Below are positions 11,487 through 22,790 of a DNA stretch of 64,000 nucleotides, one piece after another. The notes beneath the pieces were generated by a model that worked only from the letters and a program-made list of their open reading frames with translations, was not told the DNA's origin and did not search any database. The translations under genes were made by a program, and so were the position numbers. The DNA is from Ornithorhynchus anatinus (taxonomy: Eukaryota > Chordata > Mammalia > Monotremata > Ornithorhynchidae): the NCBI RefSeq assembly GCF_004115215.2, contig NW_024396730.1:124001-188000 (forward strand), written 5' to 3'. The stretch's first letter is position 1; every line of letters begins with the position of its first letter.

Positions 11487-11985
11487 GACCCGCTCATACA
11501 ATCTCAGCCCGATAATCTTCCGCAAGGGTCCCTGAGTGGTTCACAAGGGGCTTCACTGTCAGGGAGGTGGCTTGTGCCCAACAGAAGTTGGCACACTGCA
11601 TGCACATGTCACAACAACCAAATATATATACATATACCCATACAAATGAGGAGCAGAATGCCCCCCTCCCCCACAAATAACAACAACACACCAAAAAAAC
11701 AGAGCAGGTAGCATTACATCATCATCCACTCCTCCACAGTTGTAACCACTCATCAATACTACCTGGGGGAGAAGAGAGGGGTTCTATCTTCTGGCGCATG
11801 TGTTCTCAATATTCAGTCACATTGCCCTCCTCATCTGGGATGTACGCACAACACGTGCTAACCTCCCCCCTTGGGTAATGGTTAGGATGTCAAAGGTCAT
11901 GTGATTCTGTAACATCACCCATCACATTTGTGCCATCTTGACATTAAGTAGAGATAACTATTATTCATAGCAGCTTGTGTAAAGG

Positions 11986-12258
11986 CATTTAATAATAATA
12001 ATAATGTTGGTATTTGTTAAGCGCTTACTATGTGCAGAGCACTGTTCTAAGCACTGGGGTAGATACAGGTAATCAGGTTGTCCCACGTGGGGCTCACAGT
12101 CTTCATCCCCATTTGACAGATGAGGTAACTGAGGCACAGAGAAGTTAAGTGACTTGCCCACAGTCACCCAGCTGACAAGTGGCAGAGCTGGGATTCAAAC
12201 CCATGACCTTTGACTCCCAAGCCCATGCTCTTTCCACTGAGCCACGTTGCTTCTTCTA
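11986..12258 (-). repeat. Mon-1 SINE inserted in the ERV
   Basis: A complete minus-strand Mon-1: ATT-rich 3' end at 11986-12002 and tRNA-like head at about 12235-12257 (inverse of GAAGCA.CGTGGCTCAGTGG). It is close to consensus and therefore younger than the retrovirus insertion. Confidence 0.92.
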
Positions 12259-13408
12259 CTTACATCATTATTAGTTCTAGACCTACCTCAGGAGTGAACA
12301 CATTTAGGAGATGGTTATACCAATGGAATAACCTGGTCCAATGAGCCCGTACAAGGGGCGGATTCAAACTGCGGCCAACAGGTGCCTGTGTACTTGCCAT
12401 TGGGCGAAAACATACCCCAAGGTGCATTGGCCCATGCATGCTGTGGGTAGCCACAGCTACAGATAAGGCTTGCAGCTCCACTGTGCCCCGCTCGGGGCCA
12501 AGTGGACTAGGGTTGTCTCGGACCCATTCTTTGAGCCAGGCCAGTGTATCCCTTTCATCTGCCAGGATTGATTATACAACGCCTGGGGAGTTTAACCCAC
12601 CCAAAGGAGAGGCATGGGACATCGGGGGGACCCAGCCACAATGATACACTGTGTTGGGTTCTCAGGTCGTTCCCAATAGACTGTGGCAGAAACAGCTAGT
12701 TGCCCAGACTCTGCCATGACCCACATCCGAACAATTCCAGGGGCCCACAGTCGTGCTTCAGAGCTGGTCTGGTTGCTGCTAAAAGTGCGATTGTGTCCAG
12801 GTCTCTGTTCTTCCATCATCCACAGGCTGGCAGTAGTGTTGTCCCATGCTTGTACAGCGCTCCAATCGGTCCCATGCAGGGGGAGGCACCCACCACGGAC
12901 TGCCCGATGTGCTGGGCACCGGCAGGTGGGCACACACCCAGCAATCTGACTGGTTCATCACAGAGGCCAGGGTGCTCACCCAGTGGAGGGAGCTGCAGGT
13001 TGTAGGGCCAGATATACGACATATAACTGCTTCTCAATAGTGGTATATCATTCCTCTGCCCCCTTCCATACTTGTGGCCAGAAGCCTTAAAGGACTATGG
13101 TCATCCAGCCCAGTCTGACATAAAGTCCATCCCATGGCAACATCATTGACATGAACGTTCAGAGAGAATGGGGCCCCGGGTATGCAGGTGCCTAGAGCCT
13201 CTACTTGTGCTACTAGCACCTTAGCCTTTTTAAATGTCTGCTGCTGAGCAGGTCCCCAGTCCCATTGGACTCCCCTCTTTACCAGAGCTTTGTGCTAGAT
13301 GAGGGACAAAGACCCACCAGTATCCTACTAAGCCCAAAAAAGTTTATACCTCCTTGATGGTGGCTGAGAATGAGTATTTCTGTATCTTATCAATGACAAC
13401 CCATTGCA

Positions 13409-13793
13409 TTACCCATGTCTTACCCGACCAGACAACCCCCAAAAACTTGACCAATGTACCAGGCCCCTGGATTTGGTCCAGGTATTACCTCCCATCCTCG
13501 AGTTCGCAGGTGTGCCGCGAGGACGCTCGATACATCCTGTAAATACAGAAGTGCTGTCTGCAGTTAGCATGATGTCAACAATATAACACACCCAGGGTGC
13601 GTCACTATGGAATGGGAACCTTTCCAAATCTCTGGCCACCAATTTATGGCAAATGGTGGGGCTATGGACATATCCTTGGGAGAGAACTTGGAAAGTCCAC
13701 TGCCTCCCTTCCCACGTGAAGGCAAACTGGTCCTGAAACCCGGGGCCTAAGAGTACGGCTGTTTCGGGTCCAAGGATAACAAAGCACATTACC
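13409..13793 (-). pseudogene. ERV reverse-transcriptase fragment
   Basis: The minus-strand frame contains FAFTWEGRQWTFQVL, QGYVHSP, the dipeptide region around VCYIVDIMLTADS, and a downstream FxG-type segment. These are fingers/palm blocks of a retroviral RT. The wording after the catalytic block (DIMLT.DS) is typical of class III elements. The fragment is cut on its upstream side by an inserted L2. It is a fossil with no coding capacity. Confidence 0.85.
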
Positions 13794-14492
13794 ATTCATT
13801 CATTCATTCATTCATTCAATATCATTTATTGAGCGCTTACTATGTGCAGAGCACTGTACTAAGCGCTTGGAATGTACAAATCGGCAACAGATAGAGACAG
13901 TCCCTGCCCACTGACGGGCTTACAGTCTAATCGGGGGAGACAGACAGACAAAAACAATGGCAATAAATAGAGTCAAGGGGATGAACATCTCATTAAAACA
14001 ATAGCAATAAATAGAATCAAGGTGATGTACATCTCATTAACAAAATAAATACAGTAATAAAAATATATACAATTGAGCGGATGAGCACAGTGCTGAGGGG
14101 AAGGGAAGGGAGAGGGGGAGGAGCAGAGGGAAAGGGGGGAAAGAGGGCTTAGCTGAGGGGAGGTGAAGGGGGGGTAGAGGGGGAGCAGAGGGAGCAGAGG
14201 GAGCAAAGGGGAAGCTCAGTCTGGGAAGGCCTCTTGGAGGAGGTGAGCTCTAAGTAGGGCTTTGAAGAGGGGAAGAAAATTAGTTTGGCGGAGGTGAGGA
14301 GGGAGGGTATTCCAGGACAGCGGGAGGATGTGGCCCAGGGGTCGACTGCGAGATAGGCAAGAACGGAGGACGGAGGACGATGAGGAGGTGGGCGGCAGAG
14401 GAGCGGAGCGTGCGGGGTGGGGAATAGAAAGAGAGAAGGGAGGAGAGGTAGGAGGGGGCAAGGTGATGGAGAGCCTTGAAGCCTAGAGTGAG
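13794..14492 (-). repeat. L2 LINE inserted in the ERV
   Basis: The 3' end lies at the left, a (CATT)n tail from 13794, and the copy is 5'-truncated at 14492 within ORF2. It is flanked by the direct repeat ATTACC at 13788-13793 and 14493-14498, consistent with target-primed insertion into the retrovirus. Confidence 0.92.
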
Positions 14493-15167
14493 ATTACCGT
14501 GGATTAAGATACATTCTGCCCCAGTGACCATCAGGGCTAGGACCCGCTGCTTAGTGGTGCGGGGCCAGTAAATCACCATCTCTGCATGGGAGCCTCAGGA
14601 CTCCCACCAGGGCCTGCACTTGGGGAAAGACCAGGGGTCCAGCCCTAGGGGAGGGACTGGGCTAAGAGCCAGCCCTCCACCCCCTCAACCCCCCATGGGA
14701 GGGGCTGGGGCGAGAATCAGCCCTCCTCCGCCTCCTCCCCCAGGGGTGGGGCTGGGATAAGAACCAGCCCTCCTCCGCCACCACCCCCTCTTCTACCGTG
14801 GTGGGGGCGGGGAGGAGCCGACTGCGGGGCCGAATCTAAGGGTCGACACTGCTGTGGCGGGCGTAGCCGTTGTGCCCAGCTCACTATGACTGCATTAGGT
14901 TGTTGAGCATTCGTAATCTAAGGGTCGACACTACTGTGGCAGGCCTAGCCGTCTCGACCAGCTCACTATGACTACATTAGGTTGTTGATCAATCCTTTCT
15001 CGCGGGGTTCCCGCACGAAGGAGATCGCTCCACCTCTGTGTAGGGCTGACTCTCACGGCCCCCCGCCCCCACCCCGCCCGGTCCCGCTTTGGGGTAGGTC
15101 CTGGGGCCTGTCGGTCTATCCCGCGGACGGGACCATCCCGGCTCTCCTCCCGTCCGCTCCCCCTCGC

Positions 15168-15878
15168 CTAGATCCGCCTAGATCCGGTTACATTCTCCTC
15201 CGTGCTATTCCGATCCCTTCCCCCATCGTCAGCAACGCGCTGTCCCTCAAACTTCCGCGTCACGATGGGGCGTGCCTTCGGCGGGCACAGACCAGTGCAG
15301 GGTCGGCCATCCTCCCCAATTACTCTCACTTTGTCTTCTTCCTCCATGTCCTCACTGTCCACCTCCCAAGGCTTCCAGGCCTTTGCATCCCACTCCGGAG
15401 GCGCAATAATCGTGCGCACCCGCGGGCGTGGCGTCCTGCGGCCTCCTAACCGCACGAACCTACATGCTAAATTCCCTAGTTTTCTCCCCTGCTCCTCCAG
15501 CCTCTCCGATAACTCGGAGGCTAGCAAAGTAGTAGACGTACTCACATCCCGTTCCCGTGCTAATTCGCCTCGTCTCTGAGCTATTTCACTTTCTAGTGCA
15601 ATCATACGGGCCTCAGCCCTCACAAACCTACATCCTGAGTTCTCTAGTTTTCTCCCCTGCTCCTCCAACCTTTCCGATGACTCGGAGTCTAGCAGGGTGG
15701 TAGTCGTACTTACATCCCGTTCCCGGGCTAATTCGTTTCGTTTCTGAGCTATTTCACTTTCTAGTGCAGTAATGCGGGCCTCCGCCCGCATTTGTGCCTC
15801 CGCAATTAGTCTGACAACCCACAAGAGAAGCCAAGCCACGGCCTCGGCCCCGCGCTGCCATTCCTTCGCTGGCACCAT
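15168..15878 (-). pseudogene. Gag-position coiled-coil frame of the ERV
   Basis: A 236-residue minus-strand frame begins about 175 nt downstream of the primer-binding site, where gag is expected. Its first half holds two consecutive 56-residue repeats (DNA period 168 bp) containing ALESEIAQ, ELARERDVST and SERLEEQGRKL, strongly predicted coiled coil. The second half is acidic and basic without a CCHC zinc knuckle that I can see. Calling it gag rests on position; I do not recognise capsid motifs. It belongs to the fossil element, not the host. Confidence 0.6.
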
Positions 15879-16052
15879 CCCCGCTCCCTCTGTCAGGAGT
15901 TTTACTAACCTAGGGGGATCTTAGGGCCCTCCCCATCCTCCCGTGGGGGGCCCCACCCATCAATCTGTTGGGTTACCTTCGTCCACATCGAAGTGTACAA
16001 CCATTCTGGGACTCCCCCGGGCAATGTCCCTTTCCCCATGCTTCCTTTTTCG

Positions 16053-16072
16053 GAATCCTGCCGACTACGTCA
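16053..16072 (-). other. ERV primer-binding site (tRNA-Ser)
   Basis: The plus strand here reads as the 3' end of vertebrate tRNA-Ser (AATCCTGCCGACTACG, then TCA where the mature tRNA has CCA), so the element strand is complementary to that tRNA at about 19 of 20 positions. It lies 2 nt from the 5' LTR edge, as expected. Confidence 0.88.
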
Positions 16073-16074
16073 AT

Positions 16075-16421
16075 TGTAACAACACATGCCGTCAAGTTGC
16101 CCAGATTCCGGAAAAGGAAGCAGACCACGCCAGTCAGGCTTAGTGAGATATCTATAAAAGTGGTTTATTTGGGGAAGTTACTTACAGGACAGCCCTGGGT
16201 GGCTACAGGGCACAGGAGAAACACCAAACCCCGCCTAGCTAGGGCCACCCCTTTATATGCCATGTGACATCACTACAAAAGCAAAACAGCTTACATGAGT
16301 TGTTTACCTGCCCGGACTGCACGTGCCCATGGTGCATACCATAACAGCGAAGGTGCAGCAGTGTGCATGACTCGGCCTTGAGACTGTGGCGGGTCAGAGC
16401 CAGGGCGCAATCAGCCCTACA
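16075..16421 (-). repeat. 5' LTR of the ERV fossil
   Basis: The 347-bp partner of 11127-11473, ending at the CCCAC target duplicate. It is 5' in element orientation because the primer-binding site adjoins its low-coordinate edge. Confidence 0.92.
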
Positions 16422-16499
16422 CCCACAATGATCCAGGACTAATTGACACAGCAGCCAAGATCCCTCAGGGATATCTTGCAGGGTCAGTGTTGGGACCTT

Positions 16500-16655
16500 A
16501 ACTGAGCTTAGTTCAGTGCTCTGAACACAGTAATCACTAAACAAATACCACTGATTGATTGTTTGAGACCACCTCTGTTGAACTGTATTCTCCCAAATCC
16601 TCTATGGTCAGTAAGAACTCAATAAATGCTACTGATCTGTTGACTCTAGGAGAGA
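16500..16655 (+). repeat. Degraded L2 3' tails
   Basis: Two overlapping tail remnants with CACTGATTGATTG (about 16550) and CTCAATAAATGCTACTGAT (about 16620-16640), just 3' of V1R-1. Confidence 0.65.
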
Positions 16656-16667
16656 TTTGTGTCGGTA

Positions 16668-17367
16668 CTAAGAGATTTCCTTTTCCAGAAGGTCTTCATT
16701 CTCCCATCACTGTGAATAATCAGGAAGGGGCTGATGGCTGAGAAGGTGAATGCCAATGCTGTGTTGATATTCACTAGTAGAGATAGGACTTCTATCTCAT
16801 GTTTAGTAAAACACTCAGTCTTGCTGAATGTTGCCCATGGAGGAGAAGGTAGAGAGTGATCGGGGCCATGACTCTCTTGGCTGCCCTGACCTCAGACATC
16901 ACCGCAGGGGTCACCTGGGCATGTGGAGGTGTCAGACCTGCCGGTGGTGTCTGTGGAGTGCAAACACCATGTAGCCACCTGTCATGCTCATGTGCCCCAT
17001 GAAGAACAGGTCTCACAGTGAAAAAATCACCCTAGCTATTAACATGACGTCCGCACCGGGATTGAAGGTCGAGCAATATTTGAGATCCAAAGGACTTTGC
17101 ACACAGGCCAGGTACATGAGGAGTTTACAGCCAACATTGTTCAGGCAATTCCTCAGTCCCCAGGCTGACAAGATCTCAAGCAATCCCCTGGTAAGAAGTA
17201 CTGTGACATTGGACAGGGCCAAGTGGGAAAGGATCAAGTTGGAGGAGCTGAGCTTTGGGCTGGCAGAGACCCTGTGGGTATAGAACAGAAGGAGGAAATA
17301 TTTCCTGAGAACCCAATGCTGATCTGTAATAGCAGCAAAAAAAAATAGAAAGGTCAATGGTGTTCAT
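16668..17367 (-). pseudogene. V1R-1, vomeronasal type-1 receptor pseudogene
   Basis: The minus strand encodes clear V1R words: FLLLFYTHRVSASPKL (TM1-loop), LILSHLALSNVTVLLTRG (TM2), WGLRN...VGCKLLMYL (start of TM3), DLKYCS (loop 2) and EVRAAKRVMAPITLYLLLHG (TM6). The start is taken as the ATG at 17365-17367 by alignment with V1R-B; the stop is at 16668-16670. Compared with the 930-bp intact paralogue it is about 230 bp shorter: roughly 75 codons from mid TM3 to loop 2 are deleted. There is also an early frameshift at an A-run near 17340 and another near the end of TM1. The 5' flank has GG where the paralogue has a splice-acceptor AG, a further sign of decay. It is head of duplication unit 1. 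Confidence 0.9.
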
Positions 17368-17440
17368 TGTCGGACATTTCTAATTGGAAGAAAAGAAGGG
17401 CACCCGCAAGGCTACCCGGGAGGGGAGAAGTGAGAGAGAA

Positions 17441-17483
17441 AGTGAGTGAGTGAGTGAGTGAGTGAGTGAGTGAGTGAGTGAGT
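17441..17483. repeat. (GAGT)n microsatellite
   Basis: About 10 units of GAGT, next to an (AG)n region, inside the purine-rich tract 5' of V1R-1. In gene orientation this is a pyrimidine tract, equivalent to the (AG)n tract upstream of V1R-B. Confidence 0.9.
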
Positions 17484-17552
17484 GACAAGAGACACAGAGA
17501 CAGAAAGAGTGAGAGAGGTCATTTTTTACTTTTCAATAACAAAACTCTATGC

Positions 17553-18047
17553 CACTTTTTTATGGAATTTGTTAAGCTCTTACTATGTTCCAGGCACTGT
17601 ACTAAGCTAGCAGTATGGCTTAATAGAAAGACCACCGGCTTGGGAATCAGAGGTCATGAGTTCTAATCCTGACTCTGCCACTTGTCAGCTGTGTGACTTT
17701 GGGTAAGTCACTTAACTTCTCTGTGTCTCAGTTACCTCATCTGTAAAATGGGGATTAAGACTGTGAGCTCAACGTGGGACAATCTGATAACCTTGTATCT
17801 ATCAGAGTGCTTAGAACGGTGCTTGGCACATAGTAAGCACTTAACAAATACCATCATTATTATTATTATTAAGGTGGACAGAGTCCCTGTCCCACATAGG
17901 GGTCACAGTCTTAATCCCCATTTTACAGACAAGGTAGCTGAGACCCAGAGAAGTGAAGTAACTTACCCAAGCTCACCTGGTGAACAAGTGGTAGTGCAAG
18001 GATCAGAACCCATGTCCTCTGACTCCAGGGCCCATACTCTTTCCACT
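17553..18047. repeat. Mon-1 inserted into an older Mon-1
   Basis: 17553-17605 and 17873-18047 are the two halves of one minus-strand Mon-1, which also exists in unit B at about 52456-52755. A younger plus-strand Mon-1 occupies 17606-17872 and is absent at the unit B position. Confidence 0.88.
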
Positions 18048-18050
18048 AAT

Positions 18051-19082
18051 TCATTCATTCAGTAGTGTTCACTGAGGGTTTACTATGTGCAGAGCATTGT
18101 ACTAAGCACTTGGGATGTACAATTTGGCAACAGATAGAGACAATCCCTGCCCAATGACGGGCTCACAGTCTAAATGGGTGAGACAGCAAAGCAAAACAGA
18201 ACAAAACAAGACAACATCATCAAGCTAAATAGAATCAAGGAGATATATGCCTCATTAACAAAATAAATAGGGTAATAAATAATATAAACAAATGAGCACA
18301 GTGCTGAGGGGAGGGGAAGGGGGAAGAGCAGAGGGTGGGGGGAGAGGAGGGGAAGGGAGCAGAGGTAAAGGGGGGGCTCAGTCTGGGAAGGCCTCCTTGA
18401 GAAGGTAAGCTCTCAGTAGGGCTTTGAAGAGGGGAAGAGACTTAGTTTGGCGGATGTGAGGAGGGAGGGCATTCCAAGAGAGTAGTAGGACGTGGGACAA
18501 GGGCAACGGCTGGATAGGCGTGAATGGGGTACGGTGAGGAGGTGAGCGGCAGAGAAGCGGAGTGTACAGAGTGGGCAGTAGAAAGAGAGAAGGGAGGTGA
18601 GGTAGGAGGGGGCAAGGTGATGGAGAGCTTTGAAGCCTAGAGTGAGGAGTTTTTGTTTCATGTGAAGGTTGATAGGCAACCACTGGAGGTTTTTGAGGAG
18701 GGGAGTGACATGCCCAGAGCGTTTCTGTAAGGAAGATGATCCAGGCAGCGGAATGAAGAATAGACTGGAGTGGGGAGAGACAGGAGGAAGGAAGATCAGA
18801 GAGGAGGCTGACAGAGTAATCCAGTCCGGATATTATGAGAGCTTGTACGAGCATGATAGCAGTTTGGATGAAGAGGAAAGAGCAGATCTTGGCAATATTG
18901 TGAAGGTGAGACTGGCAGGTGCTGGTGACAGATTGGATGTGTGGGGTGAATGAGAGACATGAGTCAAGGATGACACCAAGGTTGTGGGCATGTGAGAAGG
19001 GAAGGATGGTTGTGCCGTCCACAGTAACAGGGAAATCAGGGAGAGGACAGGGTTTGGGAGGGAAGACGAGCTTAGTTTTAGA
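18051..19082 (-). repeat. L2 LINE with target duplication
   Basis: Minus-strand L2 with its 3' tail at 18051, a 235-residue ORF2 C-terminal frame (18378-19085) still open, and a 5' truncation at 19082. It is flanked by the 7-bp direct repeat CACTAAT (18044-18050 and 19083-19089). The corresponding position in unit B, near 52750, is an empty site. Confidence 0.93.
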
Positions 19083-19190
19083 CACTAATCCACGCTGCTT
19101 ATAAAACTAACAGTAACCAAATCAGCCCACAATTTCTTGTCAGTTCTTTGGTCCAAGCCAAAGACAGCCCCCTGATGAGTGCTCTGTGGA

Positions 19191-19737
19191 ACAGAACAGC
19201 ATGGTCTAATGGATAGCACATGGGCTCTGGAATCAGAAGAACCTGGGTTCTCATCCCAGCTCCACCTCTTGTCTGCTGTGTGACCTTGGGAAAGTCATTT
19301 TCCTTCTCTGTACCTTAGTTACCTCATCTGTAAAATAATAATAATAAAGGTATTTGTTAAGGGCTTACTAAGTGCTAGGCATTGGACTAAGCTCTGGGTG
19401 GATACAATCAGGTTGGACACAGGCCCTTGTCCCATGTGGGACAAGTCTCAATCCCCATTTTACAGATGAGGTTACTGAGGCACAGAGAAGTTAGGTGACT
19501 TGCCCAAGGTCACACAGAAGACAAGTGGTAGAGTCAGGATTAGCACCCATGACCTTTTGACCCCCAGGTCTGTGCTCTATCCGCTACGCTATGCTGCTTC
19601 TCGTCAGGGTAAAGACCGTGAGCCCCATGTAGGACAGGGACTGGGTCCAACCTGATGAGCTTATATCTACCCCAGAGCTTAGTAGAGTGCCTGACACATA
19701 GGAAGTGCTTAACAAATATCATAAAAAAGAGAACATT
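19191..19737. repeat. Mon-1 (+) interrupted by Mon-1 (-)
   Basis: Plus-strand Mon-1 halves at 19191-19333 and 19603-19737 surround a full minus-strand Mon-1 at 19334-19602. The unit B paralogue at 52850-53118 has only the uninterrupted plus-strand copy. Confidence 0.88.
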
Positions 19738-19984
19738 CTTTAATGACTGTTGCCTTTGCTAATGGATCCAGGATGCAAAAGACTCTCAGAATTTTGGGGA
19801 AGTTCATCATGAATATCCATAATTCTTGAAGGAATCAGCAGGAAGAGATGAGGATACCTGGGATTGAGCTAGAGTAGAAATTAGGGTGAGGCAGAGGACT
19901 GAGTGAAGAAGTGATTTGGGTTTCAATCCCTCATTCTCCCTGAGTTAAAAAGAGAATCTGTAGAACCAAATGCTTTGTTTGTGA

Positions 19985-21450
19985 TAATTGCGATACTAGT
20001 TAAGAGCTTACCACGTATAAAGCACAGTACTAAGCACTGGGGCAGATACGAGATAATCAGGTCAGACAGAGTCCCTGTTCCACATGGGGCTCACAGTCTA
20101 AGTACTCATTCATTCAATCATACTTCTTGAGCACTTAACTGTGTGCAAAGCACTGTACTAAGCGCTTGGGAGAGTATAATACACATTCCTGCCCACAAGG
20201 AGCTCTCAGTTTAGAGGGGGAGACAGACATTAATATAAATAAATACATGAGTAAATAAATTACAGATATATATGTGTGTGTGCGCTGTGGGGATGAGAGG
20301 AAGGATGAATGAAAGAGCAAGTAAGAGTGGCACAGGGGAGTGGGAGAAGAGGAAAGGAGGGCTTAGTTAAGGAAGTCTTCTTGGAGGAAACGTGGCATCA
20401 GTAAGGTTTTGAAATGGGGGAGAGAAATTATCTGTCTGATGTGAGGAGCGAGGGCATTTCAGGCCAGAGATAGGATGGGGCAAGAGGGCAGAGGCAAGAT
20501 AGATGAGATCGAGGTACAATAAGTAGGAGGGAGGACAGGTACTGAATCCCTACTTTATTCATTCATTCACTCATTCATTCAAACATATTTATTGAGCGCT
20601 TACTATGTCTACACTGTACTAAGCACTTTGGAAAATACAATACAACAATAAACGGTCACATTCCCTGCCCACAATGAGCTTACAGTCTAGAGGGGGGCAG
20701 TCAGACATCAATACAAATAAATAAAATTACAGATATGTAAATAATTGCTGTGGAGCTGGATGAGGAGGGAAGAGCAAAAGGAGCAAGTCAGAGTGACACA
20801 GAAGGGAGTGGGAGATGAGGGAAGGTCAGACTTAATTTGGGAAGGCCTCTTGGAGGAGATGTGACTTCAACAAGGCTCTGAAAGGGGTGAGAGTAATTAT
20901 CTGGCAGATTTGAGAAGGGAGGGCATTCCAGGCCAGGATCAGGACATGGACCAGGGGTCGACAGCGAGATTGCGGCACAGTGAGAAGGTTAGCACTAAAG
21001 GAGCAAAGTGTGCAGGAGTGTTGTAGAAGGAGAGAAGTGAGGTGAGATAAGAGGGGGCAAGGTGGTGGAGTGCTTTAAAGCCAATGGTGAGGAGTTTTTG
21101 TTTGATGTGGAGGTGGATGGGCAACCACTGAAGTTTTTTGAGGAGTGGGGCGACACATCCTGAATGTTTTTTGAGAAAAATGATCCAGGCAGCTACGTGA
21201 AGTATGGACTGGAGTGGGGAGAGACAGGAGACTGGGAGGTCAGCAAGGAAGCTGATGCAGTAATGCAGGTGGGATAGAATGAGTGACTGTATTAACATAG
21301 TAGCAGTATGGATTTTACAGATGAGGACCCTGTGACCCAGAGAAGTGAAGCTAATTGCCCAAGGAGCCACACTCAGCAGGTAAGAGTCCAGTCAGAGTCA
21401 GGATTAAACCCCAGGTCCTCTGATGCCCTCTTCTATGCCCTATCTACTGT
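19985..21450 (-). repeat. Mon-1 split by two L2 insertions
   Basis: Minus-strand Mon-1 parts at 19985-20104, 20526-20556 and 21310-21450 are separated by L2 copies at 20105-20519 and about 20557-21309. The first L2 has the direct repeat TAAGTA (20099-20104 and 20520-20525). In unit B the same Mon-1 is continuous at 53335-53625. Confidence 0.85.
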
Positions 21451-21656
21451 CTGACAGCGAGGTACATGAGGGCATGAGAAATTCCACTCCAGCTCACACT
21501 AATGGCCTATCCAGCTCAGTGGTCAACCCATGATAATTTTTCCAGACACTTTCTTCCCAGAAAGAACAGAGGTAGAGATTTGATTTATCCCTTTGACACC
21601 CATCTCCAACTCTGGTGATCCAAAGCTTTGCCTCTACCACCCCATTATGGACCCAG
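21451..21656. other. Unique 5' flank shared with unit B
   Basis: This matches 53640-53689 joined to 54172-54290 of unit B. It contains the empty site (near 21510-21530, TGGT) of the solo LTR found in unit B. No coding sequence is seen. Confidence 0.7.
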
Positions 21657-22315
21657 AGGAAGTAACATGGCCTAGTGGAAAGAGCACAGACCTGGGAGTC
21701 AGAAGGAAAGGTGAGTTCTAATCCCAGTTCAGATGCCTGTCTGCTGGATGACCTTGGGTAAATCACATCACTGCTCTGTGCCTCAGTTACTTCATCTGTA
21801 AAATGGGGATTAAGACTGTGAACCCAATGTGGGACAGGGACTGTATCAAACCTGATTAGCTTGTATCTACCTCAGCACTTGGAATAGTGATTGACACATA
21901 CTAAAAATTGAGCAAGTACTATCATTGTTATTATTATTATTATCTGAGACTTAGTTTAAGGGCCCAGCTCTTAAGGGCCCAGCTCCCCATGCTTGTGGTA
22001 GTATTATGCTTGTTAAGCATTTGCTATGTGCCTAGCACTGTACTAAGTGCTGGGTTAGTTACAAGATCATCATATCCCACATGGAGATCACAATCTAATT
22101 AGGAGGGAGAACAGGGAACCGGTATGGCTTAGTGGAAAGAGCCCAAGCCTGGGAGTCAGAGGTCCTGAGTTCTAATCCTGGCTCCACCACTTGTCTGCTG
22201 TGGGACCTTGGGCAAGTCTCTGAACTCTGAGCCTCAGGTAACTCACCTATAAAATTAAACTGTGAGCCCTATGTGGGATAGGAACTGTTCCCAACCTGAT
22301 CACCTTGCATAATAA
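21657..22315. repeat. Mon-1 series
   Basis: 21657-21948 is a plus-strand Mon-1 (paralogue at 54297-54570). 21995-22107 is a minus-strand Mon-1 3' part. 22108-22315 is a plus-strand Mon-1 lacking its last section. Confidence 0.82.
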
Positions 22316-22790
22316 TAATAGTAATAATAATGTTGGTATTTGTTAAGCACTTACTAAGCCATGGGGTAGATACAAGGTCAGTACCTTGGAAGGTACTGAA
22401 GGTCAGCAGCTTGGAACAGTGCTTGACACATGTTTTACAGATGAGGGATCTGGGGCAAGAGAAGTGAAGTGACTTGCCCAAGGACACCCCGCAGGTAAAT
22501 GTCAGATCTGGGATGAGAACGCAAACCCTCTAACTCCTAGACCCGAGTACTTTCCACTTCAGGCGTAGGGAGTTGGGCTGGGCCATGATGCTGGGGAAGC
22601 AAACACTTATATTAAAACAAACAGGAGGTATTGAATCCCCATTTTACAGATGAGGGATCTGGGGCATAGAGAAGTCAAGTGACTTGCTCCAAGGTGACAC
22701 AACAGATAACTGGCAGAGCTGGGGTTAGAACCCAGATCCTCTCTCTCCCGGACCCTCTTTCCACTAGGCCACACTGCTTCTCCAAGGGGC
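22308..22790 (-). repeat. Two minus-strand Mon-1 copies
   Basis: 22308-22560 starts at an AATAATAATAGTAATAAT 3' end. 22630-22790 is a head-side half ending with the inverse tRNA-like head. Between them, 22561-22629 is a short unique sequence resembling 24180-24240. Confidence 0.8.

Larger units (their letters stand above)
11127..16421 (-). mobile_element. Endogenous retrovirus fossil, tRNA-Ser primed
   Basis: Seen: two direct 347-bp repeats bound the element, both starting TGTAAC and ending CCCTACA on the plus strand. They are flanked by a perfect 5-bp duplicate CCCAC (11122-11126 and 16422-16426). A purine tract, a primer-binding site, a gag-position coiled-coil frame and a reverse-transcriptase fragment all agree on minus-strand orientation. 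Inference: the 5-bp duplicate, the RT wording and the serine-tRNA primer best fit a class III (ERV-L/ERV-S-like) element. No envelope is recognised. Pol is incomplete and broken in several places, and a Mon-1 and an L2 have inserted since. My hand alignment gives about 29 differences between the LTRs (about 8 percent), which suggests tens of millions of years. Confidence 0.9.

Noticed and set aside
12592-13040. Several 60-113-residue frames on both strands as host genes
   Set aside because: They lie inside the ERV fossil, in its pol-side interior, and none shows a host domain.
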